Positions 22,801 to 30,031 of a stretch of 32,298 nt of DNA are shown in pieces (position 1 is the first letter of the stretch; each line of letters opens with the position of its first letter). The stretch lies in the NCBI GenBank assembly GCA_013215165.1, contig JABSRG010000047.1, positions 1 to 32,298 of the forward strand. The letters run 5' to 3'. The notes beneath the pieces were generated by a model. The model made no database searches. It was given only the letters and a program-made list of their open reading frames with translations, and was not told the origin of the DNA. The position numbers were made by a program, and so were the translations under genes. This DNA is from Opitutales bacterium. GTDB lineage: Bacteria > Verrucomicrobiota > Verrucomicrobiia > Opitutales > JABSRG01.

Positions 22801-23403
22801 AAGCGTCGAAAACTGAAAACAGAAGCGACCGCAACAGCGTCTTCCGTGACGCGCGAAGCCACGCAACGTGACCTATCTCACGGCATCCTATCCCAGGAAG
22901 GGATGCAGATCATGGAGATCCTCTTGCAGTCCAGAGCAAGCCAAGTCGTCGTCAACACCCGCGACCTTGAGCCGATGATGCAGGCCCACGCTAACATGGC
23001 ACGCAACCAAAGCACTACGGCTAGCACGCCAAACCCCGCGTCCACGCGACGGATGCACAAACGCCCGAACCTCCCCACCGCCTACCTTGCCCCACGCAAT
23101 GCCACCGAAGAAAAATTAGCCGAGATGTGGCAGGCCATCCTCTCCATCGAAAAAATCGGCATACACGACAGTTTCTTCGAACTCGGCGGCGACTCCCTCA
23201 TCGGCGTCCAACTCGTCTCACAAATCAAAGCCGAATACTCCGATAAAATCGCCATCTCCGACCTCTACGACGGCCCCACCATCGCCCAATTCGCCGACAA
23301 GCTCAGCGATGGCCCCACCGAAGCACCAGAACGCGCAACAGCAAGCGTTACCCCCGAACCTGAAAAGAAAAAAACCAGACGCGAACGACGCAAAGAACAC
23401 TAA
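16849..23403 (+). CDS. Type I polyketide synthase module KS-AT-KR-DH-ER-ACP (PKS3)
   Basis: 2184 residues, complete. The KS has Cys181 in SFCSTS, His317 in HGTAT and His357 in NMGH. The acyltransferase has Ser633 in GHSIG and HAFH near 729, predicting malonyl-CoA. A structural KR half (about 910-1140) precedes the catalytic ketoreductase (TGGFGGLG near 1152, Tyr1313 in DYAAAN). The dehydratase has His1402 in EHLLFEKPTMPG and Asp1570 in HPGYTDF. The enoylreductase (about 1664-1985) has GGIGLAAIQ near 1808. The carrier domain has GGDSL with Ser2116. The module should add a fully saturated two-carbon unit. The KR-DH-ER order matches PKS1. The protein ends in a charged tail (EKKKTRRERRKEH) with no thioesterase or reductase, so chain release is either encoded elsewhere or handed to another module. 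It starts six bases after PKS2 and is probably co-transcribed with it. Confidence 0.94.
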   Translation: MKPAPDLDADIAIIGWKLRFPGAESTEEFWQNLRNGVESIHRFTDEELIAEGFSQADLDQPNFVKATPILPDVEQFDAEFFGFSPRDAEIIDPQFRIFLELSWAALEDAGYDPESFDGRIGVFGGANISRYYMHHLMPASQAGMVDGGMMTQCFNDKDTLCTLVSYKLNLKGPSVNVQSFCSTSLVAVHLGCQSLRLGESEMVLAGGTNLNSRSANGYVSNEGDIVSSDGSCRTFDKDGSGTVFGSGAGIAVLKLLKDAQRDGDTIHGIIKGSTLNNDGSSKAGYTAPSVDGQREAVKQALANADVHPESISYVEAHGTATHIGDPIEVEALTQAYRTYTDKKGWCAIGSVKTNMGHLDRAAGMPSLLKVVLAAKNKVIPPNVNFQEANPEIDFPNSPFYPAGKLQAWEPKDGHPRRAGISALGFGGTNAHVIVEEAPAETQREPESPEQFQMVFLSARTETALSQIQSNLARHIQKNSDLRFDDLAWTLQVSRRAFPQRTAIVCRNKEDALDALEGSKPELTLLQADRVSGKENVVFMFSGQGSQYVNMGKDLYATETVFQAAIDQCAELLNKELEKDLRSYLYPEIGEEAIAAEALKQTAITQPTLFAVEYAMARLLASWGIEPDAMIGHSIGEYVAAHLAGVFSLEDGLKLVAARGRLMQSCKPGDMLALGIGAEDAKKCVSDTVNLAAANALDLSVLSGDAKSIAEVAEKLEVEGILARKLETSHAFHSFMMDPILEAFKAVVAGIDLNAPQKKYISNVSGTWIKAEQATDPEYYAQHLRGTVQFAPGAITVAEAQNTRFVEVGPGKTLATFTDRSRLLPGARKAVPTMRHPKDTENDAQVFHRALASLWVNGADVDAEQRPQSKRARRVSLPTYPFERTEFWVDRPEISVSAPAATQAQDKKKEQIAEWLYTPTWKPADTPPWSHELPTDGANWLLLVDKIEAHAQPVNALSTGENIPAVVYPGEVFKQIDTAAFEVPAKDPKAFEELLKALKESGRSPSKVVYAWTVLSGESEEKMNLDASFFAPLFLCQALGGSGLTTPVDVALLTDSLQQIKNEATKAPIRATVSGIAKVVGKENPMIRTRHIDVLLEPSDDWIPALFSEFKSDDGASIIAWRGKQRWLQHYAPTPNLEAADAQLMQKGGTYIITGGFGGLGKTVANHLAKHYQANIILTTRSPLPPVGTWDDYLRDNGPTDSASIKMKFVRRLEKYGAKARAASANATDVEQMKAMVAEAVAQFGSIDGVFHTAGLPGGGIAQVKERAVAEKVLRPKIEGTRVLDIALEGQNPKFVMLFSSVASVIGPFGQVDYAAANSFLDHYARYKNDRSSTFWTATNWDDWAEVGMAVETSFDLGVQNAQIAARTETLEHPLFSEVEIEGDQRTYKASIDADKDWVVYEHLLFEKPTMPGSAYLEYARAAYAHATGDASPTLRDIFILNTFPVERGTQRDLFVNIEKSDGAWSFSITSITDGVPAEHAIGKMGPLDCTGQHDIDVSHLKERLTVEQRAGYADDDFSFIRGGVHLELGPRWHNTRYMWRSEKLYLGQHRLHTSIHDDVKAFPLHPGYTDFTTLFPFAPEGAYVLFSYRAIHAFAPLQPEIFILAEVLDDLKSGNDTLRFNATFVDKDGKVLLYIDELTLRRVDNVARPETAQAQGPMTLTLEKPGILDSLKMTPVEHKALPDDFIRVEVAASGLNFRDVLRGLGMLSDDHDMGADSVGFGTECAGIITEVGGKVKQFNVGDEVLGLSTFGFSTELTIPEVAAASIPEGIGFEEASGIPLVFLTVHHGLHKLAKLQKGERVLVHAAAGGIGLAAIQYAQAVGAEIFATAGSTKKQAFLRELGVEHITTSRDLSFADDILKWTNGEGVDVVLNALAGDFLTKSMEVLRPFGRFIEIGARDIYSNTQIGLLPFSKNLTFSAFDLGQVSTRQPDYLSELLNEVMQWFEAGKYTPLPTEVFAHNEIVAAFQHMAAAKHIGKVVVAHQNKRRKLKTEATATASSVTREATQRDLSHGILSQEGMQIMEILLQSRASQVVVNTRDLEPMMQAHANMARNQSTTASTPNPASTRRMHKRPNLPTAYLAPRNATEEKLAEMWQAILSIEKIGIHDSFFELGGDSLIGVQLVSQIKAEYSDKIAISDLYDGPTIAQFADKLSDGPTEAPERATASVTPEPEKKKTRRERRKEH

Positions 23404-23458
23404 GCTTCCGGCCACACCCACCTAAGTTCAGCGCCTTCTGCATGTTCTGTAATTTGCG

Positions 23459-23911
23459 ATGAAAGAACTACCCTTAGTCTTCCTGTTATTTCTCTGTGGA
23501 TGCTCATCGGTGTTAGGAACAACTTACGATGATATCAAAACTGGAGTGTATCGAGATGGCGGAACTGTTTGGATTGAAGTGAAAGAAAAAGGAAGGGATA
23601 AAATCGAGATACTTTGCATCGATAGACAGATCCGATCAAAAACGCGGTTAGAAATGTTTATCGGAGCAAGGCACCCAAAAGATGACAGAGCGAGGAATAT
23701 AAGGGGAAGCGAAAGAATTGAATGGATCAGAATTCTGAAGAAACATTTATCGAAACCTTCCAAAGAGCACACTAGGTTTATCGAAGTTTTGAACGAGCAC
23801 ATACAATATAAGAAGACCAAACCTGTCTCGAGGATCGACGGCTCAAACCTTCGAAGTAGTGAGGTTTTAACAACTCGATTCCGTTCTTCCCGAAAATTGT
23901 GTTCGGCATGA
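23459..23911 (+). CDS. Small predicted lipoprotein, unknown function
   Basis: 150 residues. The N-terminus (MKELPLVFLLFLCGCSS) has a short positive segment, a hydrophobic core and an LCGC lipobox, so export and lipidation are likely. The mature part is rich in Lys, Arg and Glu and shows no domain I recognise. Codon use is AT-richer than in the PKS genes, with many AGA/AGG arginines, suggesting a separate origin. It begins 55 bases after PKS3 on the same strand but has no obvious link to the biosynthetic line. A 19-base inverted repeat overlaps its TGA stop. Confidence 0.6.
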   Translation: MKELPLVFLLFLCGCSSVLGTTYDDIKTGVYRDGGTVWIEVKEKGRDKIEILCIDRQIRSKTRLEMFIGARHPKDDRARNIRGSERIEWIRILKKHLSKPSKEHTRFIEVLNEHIQYKKTKPVSRIDGSNLRSSEVLTTRFRSSRKLCSA

Positions 23912-23919
23912 TGCCGAAC
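23901..23919. repeat. 19-bp near-perfect inverted repeat over the lipoprotein stop codon
   Basis: GTTCGGCAT and ATGCCGAAC are exact reverse complements separated by one base. The structure spans the TGA at 23909-23911. In the + direction it is followed by an A-rich stretch, so on the opposite strand a T-rich run precedes the stem and neither orientation makes a standard terminator. It could be a weak terminator, an operator or a recombination remnant. Confidence 0.4.
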
Positions 23920-24178
23920 AAGAAGAAAAATAATGCGCCACACATAATGCCCCTCTCATTGTAGAAAAAGCTGATAAAGACAGCCGCACCCTACTCACCC
24001 CCGATCTTGTAAAGGCACAGAGAAAATACAGAATTTCGCCCTCAACGCGCAACTACCACCAACGGCAGCCCAAAACCAGTCGACGCTCCTAAACATAGGA
24101 TAACCGCACCATCCAAGCGCCCTATCTTTGGTAAAAATAAATTGCACGTTCCCGGAAAACCTACACATCTACCAAAGC

Positions 24179-24376
24179 GTGAGCTTAGCAGAATTAGAAA
24201 AAAAAGTAGAAAACTTGAGCCCTGGTGAGCTCGAGGCATTCACTCGTTGGCTAGACTCCTATGCAGCAAAGAAGTGGGATGCCCAGTTCGAACGAGATGT
24301 AGTCGCAGGAAAGCTCGACGAGCTAGGAAAAAAAGCAGACCTAGCATTCGAATCGGGACTTTGTAGTGAACTATGA
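24179..24376 (+). CDS. Antitoxin of a type II toxin-antitoxin pair
   Basis: 65 residues from GTG 24179. The product begins MSLAELEKKVENLSPGELE and continues with FTRWLDSY, AAKKWDAQFERDV and AGKLDELGKKA. This is the pattern of small helical antitoxins encoded upstream of RelE/ParE-like toxins, which neutralise the toxin and usually autoregulate the operon. The frame is open upstream to a TTG at 24128, but the extra residues do not look like the family, so the GTG start is preferred. The stop overlaps the toxin start (ATGA at 24373-24376), indicating translational coupling. Confidence 0.8.
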   Translation: MSLAELEKKVENLSPGELEAFTRWLDSYAAKKWDAQFERDVVAGKLDELGKKADLAFESGLCSEL

Positions 24377-24627
24377 CGCATTTTGCATCTCCAGATTTTT
24401 GGTTCCACTACAGATTACTTCCCGAGAGCATCCAAGACCTTGCTGACAAAAATTTCTCCTTACTAAAGGAGAATCCAAAGCACCCTTCGCTGCGATTCAA
24501 GAAAGTCGGTCCCTATTGGTCTGTGAGAGTGGGTTTGAGCTATAGAGCCTTAGGAAAAGAACGAAAAGAAGGTATCATTTGGATGTGGATTGGCAGTCAC
24601 GCTGAATATGACCAGCTACTCAAATGA
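24373..24627 (+). CDS. RelE/ParE-superfamily toxin
   Basis: 84 residues. The segments FWFHYRLLPESIQDLA, NPKHPSLRFKKVG, YWSVRVGLSYRALG and IIWMWIGSHAEYDQLL are the signature of a compact RelE/ParE-fold toxin family that is regularly paired with the antitoxin type just upstream. RelE-type members cleave mRNA on the ribosome and ParE-type members poison gyrase. Sequence alone does not say which applies. The gene overlaps the antitoxin by four bases. It is intact and of normal length, so the pair may be active or recently acquired. Confidence 0.85.
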   Translation: MTHFASPDFWFHYRLLPESIQDLADKNFSLLKENPKHPSLRFKKVGPYWSVRVGLSYRALGKERKEGIIWMWIGSHAEYDQLLK

Positions 24628-24664
24628 GTGATTACAAACCAGAACAAATGAAAAGACGCATGCT

Positions 24665-25525
24665 ATGGCCTTACCCAAACGGCAGAACCCACTCGATTGG
24701 ACAACTCAAGCATGGAATATTGCACTAGGGAGGAAGGTTGAACCGGATGTAGACAGCTGGCTGATGGGACCTATTGGGAAGGTTAATGAACAAGCCGATG
24801 CTTTTATCAACCGGTTAGCTGAGCAACATGGACTCAGCATAGTATATGACGGGCCCGGCTCCGGATTAGCAGAGAGTGTGGAATCATGGGGAGTGCCTAT
24901 ACCTCCCAAAACGGCCTCGTTTTATACCCAGACGTCTTCATATGCGTTCGAAGTGAAAACATTGTGGCGTCCTGGGTTTGCCAGTCTCGGCGCATGGGTG
25001 GCAAAACTGTTTAGCCGTCGCATCCAACAACTTAATCTGCCGGGTGACAGTCTCGACAAATCCATCGTTTTTAAGAGCGAAATCATTCAACTCATCGACG
25101 CTCAAGGGAAAGTCCATTTCACGATCTGGAGACGGAGTAACCAAGTGACAGGCGAGACAATATTTTTTGGCATCTACACAACTTGCCGCACGCCGTCAGG
25201 TCAGATCTGTATCAAAGCTATCTTTCCCCTCCCTTGCGGCAGTGCCACAGTGCTTTTCGGTATTGAGAAAGATACTCAAGGCAATCTCCTCTTGCGCTAA
25301 TCAGGGAAGCGCTATGGCGACCCTGGATTCTATTTCATCGTCGAAGACAGCGCGGGAACCTTGTGGAAACACTATCTGCCAAGCTTTCGAGAAAGCATCT
25401 GCATCTCAGAAGATGGACAAGGTTCACTGCGAGCCCACCATGAACTCAAACTCTGGTGTTTCCGGGTTTACAGTATGGATTACGATATTTTGCCCAAGCG
25501 CAGCGAGCGAGCTTCCGTATCTTGA
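24665..25525 (+). pseudogene. Conserved hypothetical protein with an in-frame TAA
   Basis: An apparent 286-codon gene from ATG 24665 to TGA 25523-25525, interrupted by TAA at 25298-25300. The first part (211 residues) contains FYTQTSSYAFEVKTLW, an FSRRIQQLNLP segment and an FPLPCGSATVLFG segment. After the stop the same frame continues with YGDPGFYFIVED and LRAHHELKLW. These fit a conserved hypothetical family I have seen in other bacteria but cannot name. The family-like text on both sides shows the stop is a lesion or an error, not a natural end. A serine (TCA to TAA) is one possible original codon. The next gene starts three bases after the final TGA, so the two are probably co-expressed. 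Confidence 0.6.
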
Positions 25526-25528
25526 TCG

Positions 25529-26221
25529 ATGCCTATTTACACTTTTAGCCTTGGACGCTGCACCGCACGCGAATCGCTCTCTAGTTTGATCCGTCCTCCA
25601 CGTGCAGAATTGGTCCCCGGGCTAATTCATAGCGAGCCTATGACGATCATGCAGCTCGGAGCCCCAATTCTCTCCCCATCACGCATGCAGCTGAGAAATC
25701 TTGCTTTATTCGCTTCCTGGAAAAGTGAAACTGCGATCGACGATTTTTTAGCAAACAGCCAGATAGGTCGACGATTCGCCGCAGGATGGCATGTGCGTAT
25801 GCACTTTTTAAGGCGATGGGGCTCAGTCAGAGAGATGGATGAATTACCGGAAGCCATGGGTACACCTGATCCCGATGCACCCGTAGTAGCGGTAACGCTA
25901 GCTCGCCTGCGACTTCCCAAGGTGCCCCGATTTATACAATGGGGTAAACCTGTCGAGCGCCTCGTACGCGACAATCCGGCCGCCACGCTGTCTACTGCCG
26001 CAATTCGTCTATCCAGAACAGTTTCTACCTTCTCAATTTGGTCATCCCTTCACGAGATGACTGCGATGGTTCACGGGCACAGTAAGTTGAATGAGCCAAG
26101 GCGTCACGCCGATGCGATGCACGAGCGCGAGCGGAAAGACTTCCACCTTGAGTTCACTACCCTGAGATTCAGCCCAATCGCGGAATATGGTTCTTGGTTG
26201 GGGAAATCACAGCATTTTTAG
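25529..26221 (+). CDS. Spheroidene monooxygenase-like (CrtA-like) protein
   Basis: 230 residues, close to the length of CrtA. CrtA enzymes are heme-dependent carotenoid oxygenases, but the family is much wider than carotenoid pathways. The match rests on the central pattern PDAPVVAVTLARLRLPKVPRF, which leads to STFSIWSSLHEMTAMVHG and a C-terminal EFTTLRFSPIAEYGSWLGK. In CrtA-like proteins the equivalent regions read as a repeated dimeric alpha-beta barrel. No carotenoid gene is in the window, so the substrate is unknown. It lies three bases after the interrupted hypothetical gene, suggesting a two-gene functional unit. It converges on the GTPase gene on the other strand. Confidence 0.55.
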   Translation: MPIYTFSLGRCTARESLSSLIRPPRAELVPGLIHSEPMTIMQLGAPILSPSRMQLRNLALFASWKSETAIDDFLANSQIGRRFAAGWHVRMHFLRRWGSVREMDELPEAMGTPDPDAPVVAVTLARLRLPKVPRFIQWGKPVERLVRDNPAATLSTAAIRLSRTVSTFSIWSSLHEMTAMVHGHSKLNEPRRHADAMHERERKDFHLEFTTLRFSPIAEYGSWLGKSQHF

Positions 26222-26233
26222 CCCGGAATGATC

Positions 26234-26253
26234 GGCGGCGACGAAGCGCCGCC
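26234..26253. terminator. GC-rich hairpin between convergent genes
   Basis: GGCGGCG (26234-26240) pairs perfectly with CGCCGCC (26247-26253) around the loop ACGAAG. It lies 13 bases after the CrtA-like stop and in the 187-base gap between convergent genes. It may be a bidirectional terminator, but there is no T-run on either strand, so it could also be a dispersed repeat. Confidence 0.4.
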
Positions 26254-26408
26254 CTCCAGTGCCTTCTTCGATTAGAAGTGGACGACCTTATTCGAGTCAC
26301 GCTCGCTATAGCGCTGCTAATTTTCATTCCCATACTCCACTCGACCTCGTAGGATTTAAGTACAATTCAAGATTTATAGCCGCAACCATACCCCACAACG
26401 CCACACAT

Positions 26409-27647
26409 CTATCCAATGATTGATGGCTCCGGTGTCGCTCCGGCGATCCAGGCTGGGAAGGGATCGTCTAGAACTGCCCAGGCTGCTTCGCCCTCGTCCA
26501 TCTCTGAGTCCGTTAGCAAGCAGCTGTCTAAGCGCGCGGTTAGCGCGTTTTGATCCATCTGATCCGTGTAACCGATAAGGACGATTTCTTGCCGGCGGTC
26601 GCCGAAGGGCTCTTTCCAGTTCGAGCGCACGAGCTCTAGCTCTTCTGGGTCGTTGGGCCAATTATGGCGTGGCAGCGTGGCATACCACTTCCCTGCGACT
26701 TGCACGTCGGACTGCGCCCCAGCGCGCGACCAGAGCCCGACGAAGGGCATCCGTGTCGCGAGCCAAAAAAAGCCTTTGGAGCGGATCACGCCAGGCCACT
26801 CTTGAGCCATCCATTTGCGTAGGCGTTCAGGATGGAAGGGGCGTCGGGCTCGGTAAACAAAGTGACTGATGCCATATTCCTCGGTCTCGGAAACCGGTTC
26901 CTTCTCAATAATCTTGAGCCAGTCGGGCATCTGCTCCGCCGATTCGATGTCAAAGCTTCCGGTATTCAAGATGCACTTCGGGTCGATTTTACTAAAGGAA
27001 GTTTCGATCAATTCGGCGCGACTGTTGATTGCTTTTATACCGGCGATGATTCGGGCGCGCATGGCTGCATCCACCAAATCAATTTTATTCAGAATGATGA
27101 CGTCGGCGAACTCAACCTGGTCGACAAGCAAGTCGATGATACTGCGCACATCCTCAGCATCGACTTCCTGGCCACGATCACGCAATCGATCAGTGGAGCC
27201 AAAATCGCGCTCAAAGTTAGCCGCATCGACGACCGTTACCATCGTATCGATCTCAGAAATGTCCTCGAGGCTGAATCCAAGCTCGTCTCGAAAGTAAAAG
27301 GTCTCGGCCACCGGCATGGGTTCAGACACACCGGTCGACTCAATCACCAAGTAATCGAACCGCCCCTCTAATGCCAAGCGCCGCACTTCGAGGAGTAGGT
27401 CGTCGCGCAGGGTGCAACAAATGCACCCATTGCTCATCTCGACCAGTTTCTCTTCTTGCCGACTGAGCCCTGCTCCGCCCTCGGCAACGAGCTGAGCGTC
27501 GATATTTATCTCGCTCATATCATTGACAATTACGGCGACTTTGAGGCCGTCGCGGTTATTTAAAATATGATTGAGCAGCGTGGTCTTCCCAGCTCCGAGA
27601 AAGCCTGAGAGGACCGTCACGGGAAGCTTGCGTATGGGAGGCCGCAT
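26409..27647 (-). CDS. COG0523-type G3E GTPase (CobW/ZNG1-like metallochaperone)
   Basis: 412 residues from ATG at 27647; a longer frame to 27758 would overlap the permease gene and lacks family sequence. The Walker A loop is GFLGAGKTT (15-23). The metal-binding CxCC motif is C75-I-C77-C78 inside [12 protein letters not shown]. The ESTGVSEP switch region and an NKID guanine-recognition motif follow. The C-terminal half fits the CobW C-terminal domain. COG0523 GTPases deliver or sense metals such as zinc, cobalt or iron, and many are induced by zinc shortage. This gene follows a FeoB-like permease by 13 bases and ends an apparent three-gene operon, so it may provide the GTPase activity for metal uptake. 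The metal is not evident from sequence. Confidence 0.9.
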   Translation of the reverse strand: MRPPIRKLPVTVLSGFLGAGKTTLLNHILNNRDGLKVAVIVNDMSEINIDAQLVAEGGAGLSRQEEKLVEMSNGCICCTLRDDLLLEVRRLALEGRFDYLVIESTGVSEPMPVAETFYFRDELGFSLEDISEIDTMVTVVDAANFERDFGSTDRLRDRGQEVDAEDVRSIIDLLVDQVEFADVIILNKIDLVDAAMRARIIAGIKAINSRAELIETSFSKIDPKCILNTGSFDIESAEQMPDWLKIIEKEPVSETEEYGISHFVYRARRPFHPERLRKWMAQEWPGVIRSKGFFWLATRMPFVGLWSRAGAQSDVQVAGKWYATLPRHNWPNDPEELELVRSNWKEPFGDRRQEIVLIGYTDQMDQNALTARLDSCLLTDSEMDEGEAAWAVLDDPFPAWIAGATPEPSIIG

Positions 27648-27660
27648 TTTGTGTGATCGG

Positions 27661-28866
27661 TTAAGAAATGATGGTGTAAAACAGCCTCCCCATCCACGCG
27701 ATGCAGAGCGAAAAGGCCATAGCATAAACAACTTGGCGCAAAACCATCTTGAGCGCAAAGCGAAGCTGCATTTCCCGGGCCACTGTGATTATCGTGACCA
27801 AACAGGGTAACAAGACGCCGGCGAGATAAACAGCAGTCAACAGTTGGAATGGCGTGTCCAAGGGAACTTTCAGCGAAGTCCAGTCGGTATCCAACAAACC
27901 AATAGCGATGCCATCTTTGCGGACTGAACCGAGAACGATGGCCAACGCTGCCTCAGGGGGCAGGTTAAACACCGCGGTGACCGGGACCAATAAGCGGCTG
28001 AACCCTGTCAATGCACCTGACCATTCGAGGAGACCGGCGACGACACAAATTATCACGAAAATGGGAAGCGCCGTTTTGAAAAAATCTTGCACGCTCTCCG
28101 CAGACTCCCGCCATATCGCGCTCCAGGAAGGGCGCGTGAGCGGGCGGATCGACGAACTTTGAGCTACTATGTTTGCCTGCCTCACCGATTTTGGCCGCGT
28201 CAACCGTAAATAGATCAAAGTCGTGGCCGCTAAGACGGCGAGATAGATAGGGCCCAGCCAAACCGCATCTACCGCTGCAAAGACAGCCAGCGTCGCCGGA
28301 AGTTGATAGGAACACGCCGAACCAAAGGATATCGCAGAGACACAGGTCCCGCGCGAGCAACTGGAGCAGGTATGTGTGGCGATTATCGCTGGCACGTTGC
28401 AACCAAAGCCCATCACCACGCGCACCAAGTCGGGCCCACCCAGTCCGAAGGGTATGAGCAAGGGACGTAGACCATTCGATAGCGTATCGATGAGTCCGGT
28501 GCTCTTGTAGACGGCGATAAGGATTGAGAAGACTAAGATGGTCGGCAGCGCATAGAGCAGTAAGAATGGAAACATCGACACGACTCCATAGTCTCCACCC
28601 AATGTAGCCGCAAAGGGACCCGGCAAACTGTTTAGCGTATCGAGCCAAGGGTTTAGCTGGGCACCTAATGGCTCATAAAAACGATCCGCCAAGGCATTTG
28701 CCTGAACCACCGCGAAACAGGCCGGAGCAAAAAGCAGCGCTAAGCTCCAGACTGATCGGAATAAAGTCAGAGGCCACGAGGGGACATCCCCTGAGTGATT
28801 TGATACAGATTCGCCTTTGTGCGTCGGAGGTGTCTCGGAAGAATTCCCCTGCGGGTCTGTCTTCAT
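27661..28866 (-). CDS. FeoB-like permease lacking the G domain (nucleoside-recognition/Gate domain protein)
   Basis: 401 residues with about eight hydrophobic segments. The motif GFGCNVPAI (153-161) is the hallmark of the membrane part of the ferrous iron transporter FeoB, and [10 protein letters not shown] (314-323) matches its second Gate region. The N-terminal FeoB GTPase domain is absent; in its place is a 30-residue polar tail. A Cys-rich stretch, C167, C170, C175 and C185, follows the first Gate motif, where FeoB has only one conserved cysteine. The start overlaps the stop of the flavoprotein gene (ATGA at 28863-28866) and the G3E GTPase gene follows within 13 bases. I infer a divalent metal transporter whose GTPase is a separate protein. 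It is not iron-specific by sequence. Confidence 0.85.
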   Translation of the reverse strand: MKTDPQGNSSETPPTHKGESVSNHSGDVPSWPLTLFRSVWSLALLFAPACFAVVQANALADRFYEPLGAQLNPWLDTLNSLPGPFAATLGGDYGVVSMFPFLLLYALPTILVFSILIAVYKSTGLIDTLSNGLRPLLIPFGLGGPDLVRVVMGFGCNVPAIIATHTCSSCSRGTCVSAISFGSACSYQLPATLAVFAAVDAVWLGPIYLAVLAATTLIYLRLTRPKSVRQANIVAQSSSIRPLTRPSWSAIWRESAESVQDFFKTALPIFVIICVVAGLLEWSGALTGFSRLLVPVTAVFNLPPEAALAIVLGSVRKDGIAIGLLDTDWTSLKVPLDTPFQLLTAVYLAGVLLPCLVTIITVAREMQLRFALKMVLRQVVYAMAFSLCIAWMGRLFYTIIS

Positions 28867-30008
28867 GAGCTGGCATTCACGGATGCTGCCTCAGATTCCA
28901 CCGCACATTCGCACTGAGTGCAGCACTCCAGGTCGTCGACCAAAAATCCGCGACGTATGTCGTCCTGTAGATCGGGCTCCGGGAGTCCAAGACGTCGGGC
29001 TACCGAACGCGCCACCACTCCAAACCGCGCCCTGAATTTATAGATAAAGCAAAACTTGGATTTACGCTGAATGAGTGAGGGTCCCGAGTAATACATTCCC
29101 GGCGAAAGCGTCGATTGGTCGTCTTCAGTAAACTTGGGTAAGGATCCGTTCCACCCCCAGAGATCCTTGACGGGATGAAGTGCGGAGTGAAACCCGATCG
29201 CCGCAATCGGACGAGCATCGGTATCGAAGACTTCACCTTTGTCTGTTTCGACCACATAGCGTCCTGACAGTTGAGACACCTGGCTTACTGTCGAATTACC
29301 GACCAGTGCAATCCGACCTGTATGAGCCTTCAGGGCGTTCATGAAGCGTTCGCGCGTATATGGGCTAAGCGATTCGCTGGGATCTGGATGATCTACCTTC
29401 CAAGGTTCGCCACTGGAGATCACCACCACGCGCTTGCCAAGGTCCAAAAGATTACAGGCCGCGTCTATGCCACTCTCGTAGCCACCGATGATCAATGCGT
29501 CGTCGCCCTGAAAATCTTTCCAACTGCGGAACATACTCGAATGCACACAATGCTCAGCTCCAGAAAATGAACCGACCTGTGGATGAGAGAATTCCCCACC
29601 AGCCCAAATCACATTCTTCGCTTTGTAGCGGACTTTGGGAGTGTGCACTGCATAGCATCCGCCTTCTCGCGAAATGCTCTGCACCTTTTCACCTTCCCGC
29701 ACATTGACTGAAAAATGACGCACAGTCGCCTTGAGATAGCGGGCATACTCGTTGCCACTGAGGTGTTCCTTGAGCGTAAAATCTGCCGGACTTGAGTCGG
29801 GCGTGACAGCATTTAGGTCGGTTTGAAAAAATGGGTTACCATGGAATGACGGCGTGATGAGGCGCATCTGCTCTGGCCACTTTAAGAATGAACTACCTAC
29901 CTCATTTGCCTCTAATACAAGTGAACCCTTCACCCCTGCTCGGCGTAGTGCTAAAGCGGAACCGATGCCGGCCGGGCCCGCTCCCACGATTATTGCGTCG
30001 ATTTCCAT
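28863..30008 (-). CDS. FAD/NAD(P)-dependent oxidoreductase with Cys-rich C-terminal tail
   Basis: 381 residues from ATG 30008 (preceded by AAGGA-type bases); a GTG at 30041 would add 11 residues without family features. The FAD-binding motif VGAGPAGIG lies at 8-16 and a second dinucleotide motif, IIGGYESGIDAACNLL, in the middle. The flavoprotein resembles CzcO/YpdA-type enzymes. Near the end, LECCTQCECAV forms a CCxxCxC cluster that could bind a metal or undergo redox cycling. The gene overlaps the permease gene by four bases and is the first of the three-gene minus-strand operon. A role in reducing a metal or a metal-bound thiol before transport is my inference. Confidence 0.82.
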   Translation of the reverse strand: MEIDAIIVGAGPAGIGSALALRRAGVKGSLVLEANEVGSSFLKWPEQMRLITPSFHGNPFFQTDLNAVTPDSSPADFTLKEHLSGNEYARYLKATVRHFSVNVREGEKVQSISREGGCYAVHTPKVRYKAKNVIWAGGEFSHPQVGSFSGAEHCVHSSMFRSWKDFQGDDALIIGGYESGIDAACNLLDLGKRVVVISSGEPWKVDHPDPSESLSPYTRERFMNALKAHTGRIALVGNSTVSQVSQLSGRYVVETDKGEVFDTDARPIAAIGFHSALHPVKDLWGWNGSLPKFTEDDQSTLSPGMYYSGPSLIQRKSKFCFIYKFRARFGVVARSVARRLGLPEPDLQDDIRRGFLVDDLECCTQCECAVESEAASVNASS

Positions 30009-30031
30009 TTCCTTTTTCAGTCCTGATTCAA

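Noticed and set aside
24128-24178. Longer antitoxin start at TTG 24128
   Set aside because: The added residues do not resemble the family, whose members begin at the MSLAELE-type sequence encoded from GTG 24179.
13093-25300. Recoding of TAA as a sense codon, suggested by two in-frame TAA codons
   Set aside because: TAA is the natural stop of PKS2 (16840-16842) and PKS3 (23401-23403) and of the minus-strand permease, so genome-wide reassignment is not supported.
26832-27371. A 179-codon plus-strand frame opposite the G3E GTPase
   Set aside because: Antisense shadow of a gene with clear Walker A and CxCC motifs.
27965-28648. A 227-codon minus-strand frame inside the permease gene
   Set aside because: Overlaps the FeoB-like permease in another frame; only the permease frame shows conserved motifs.
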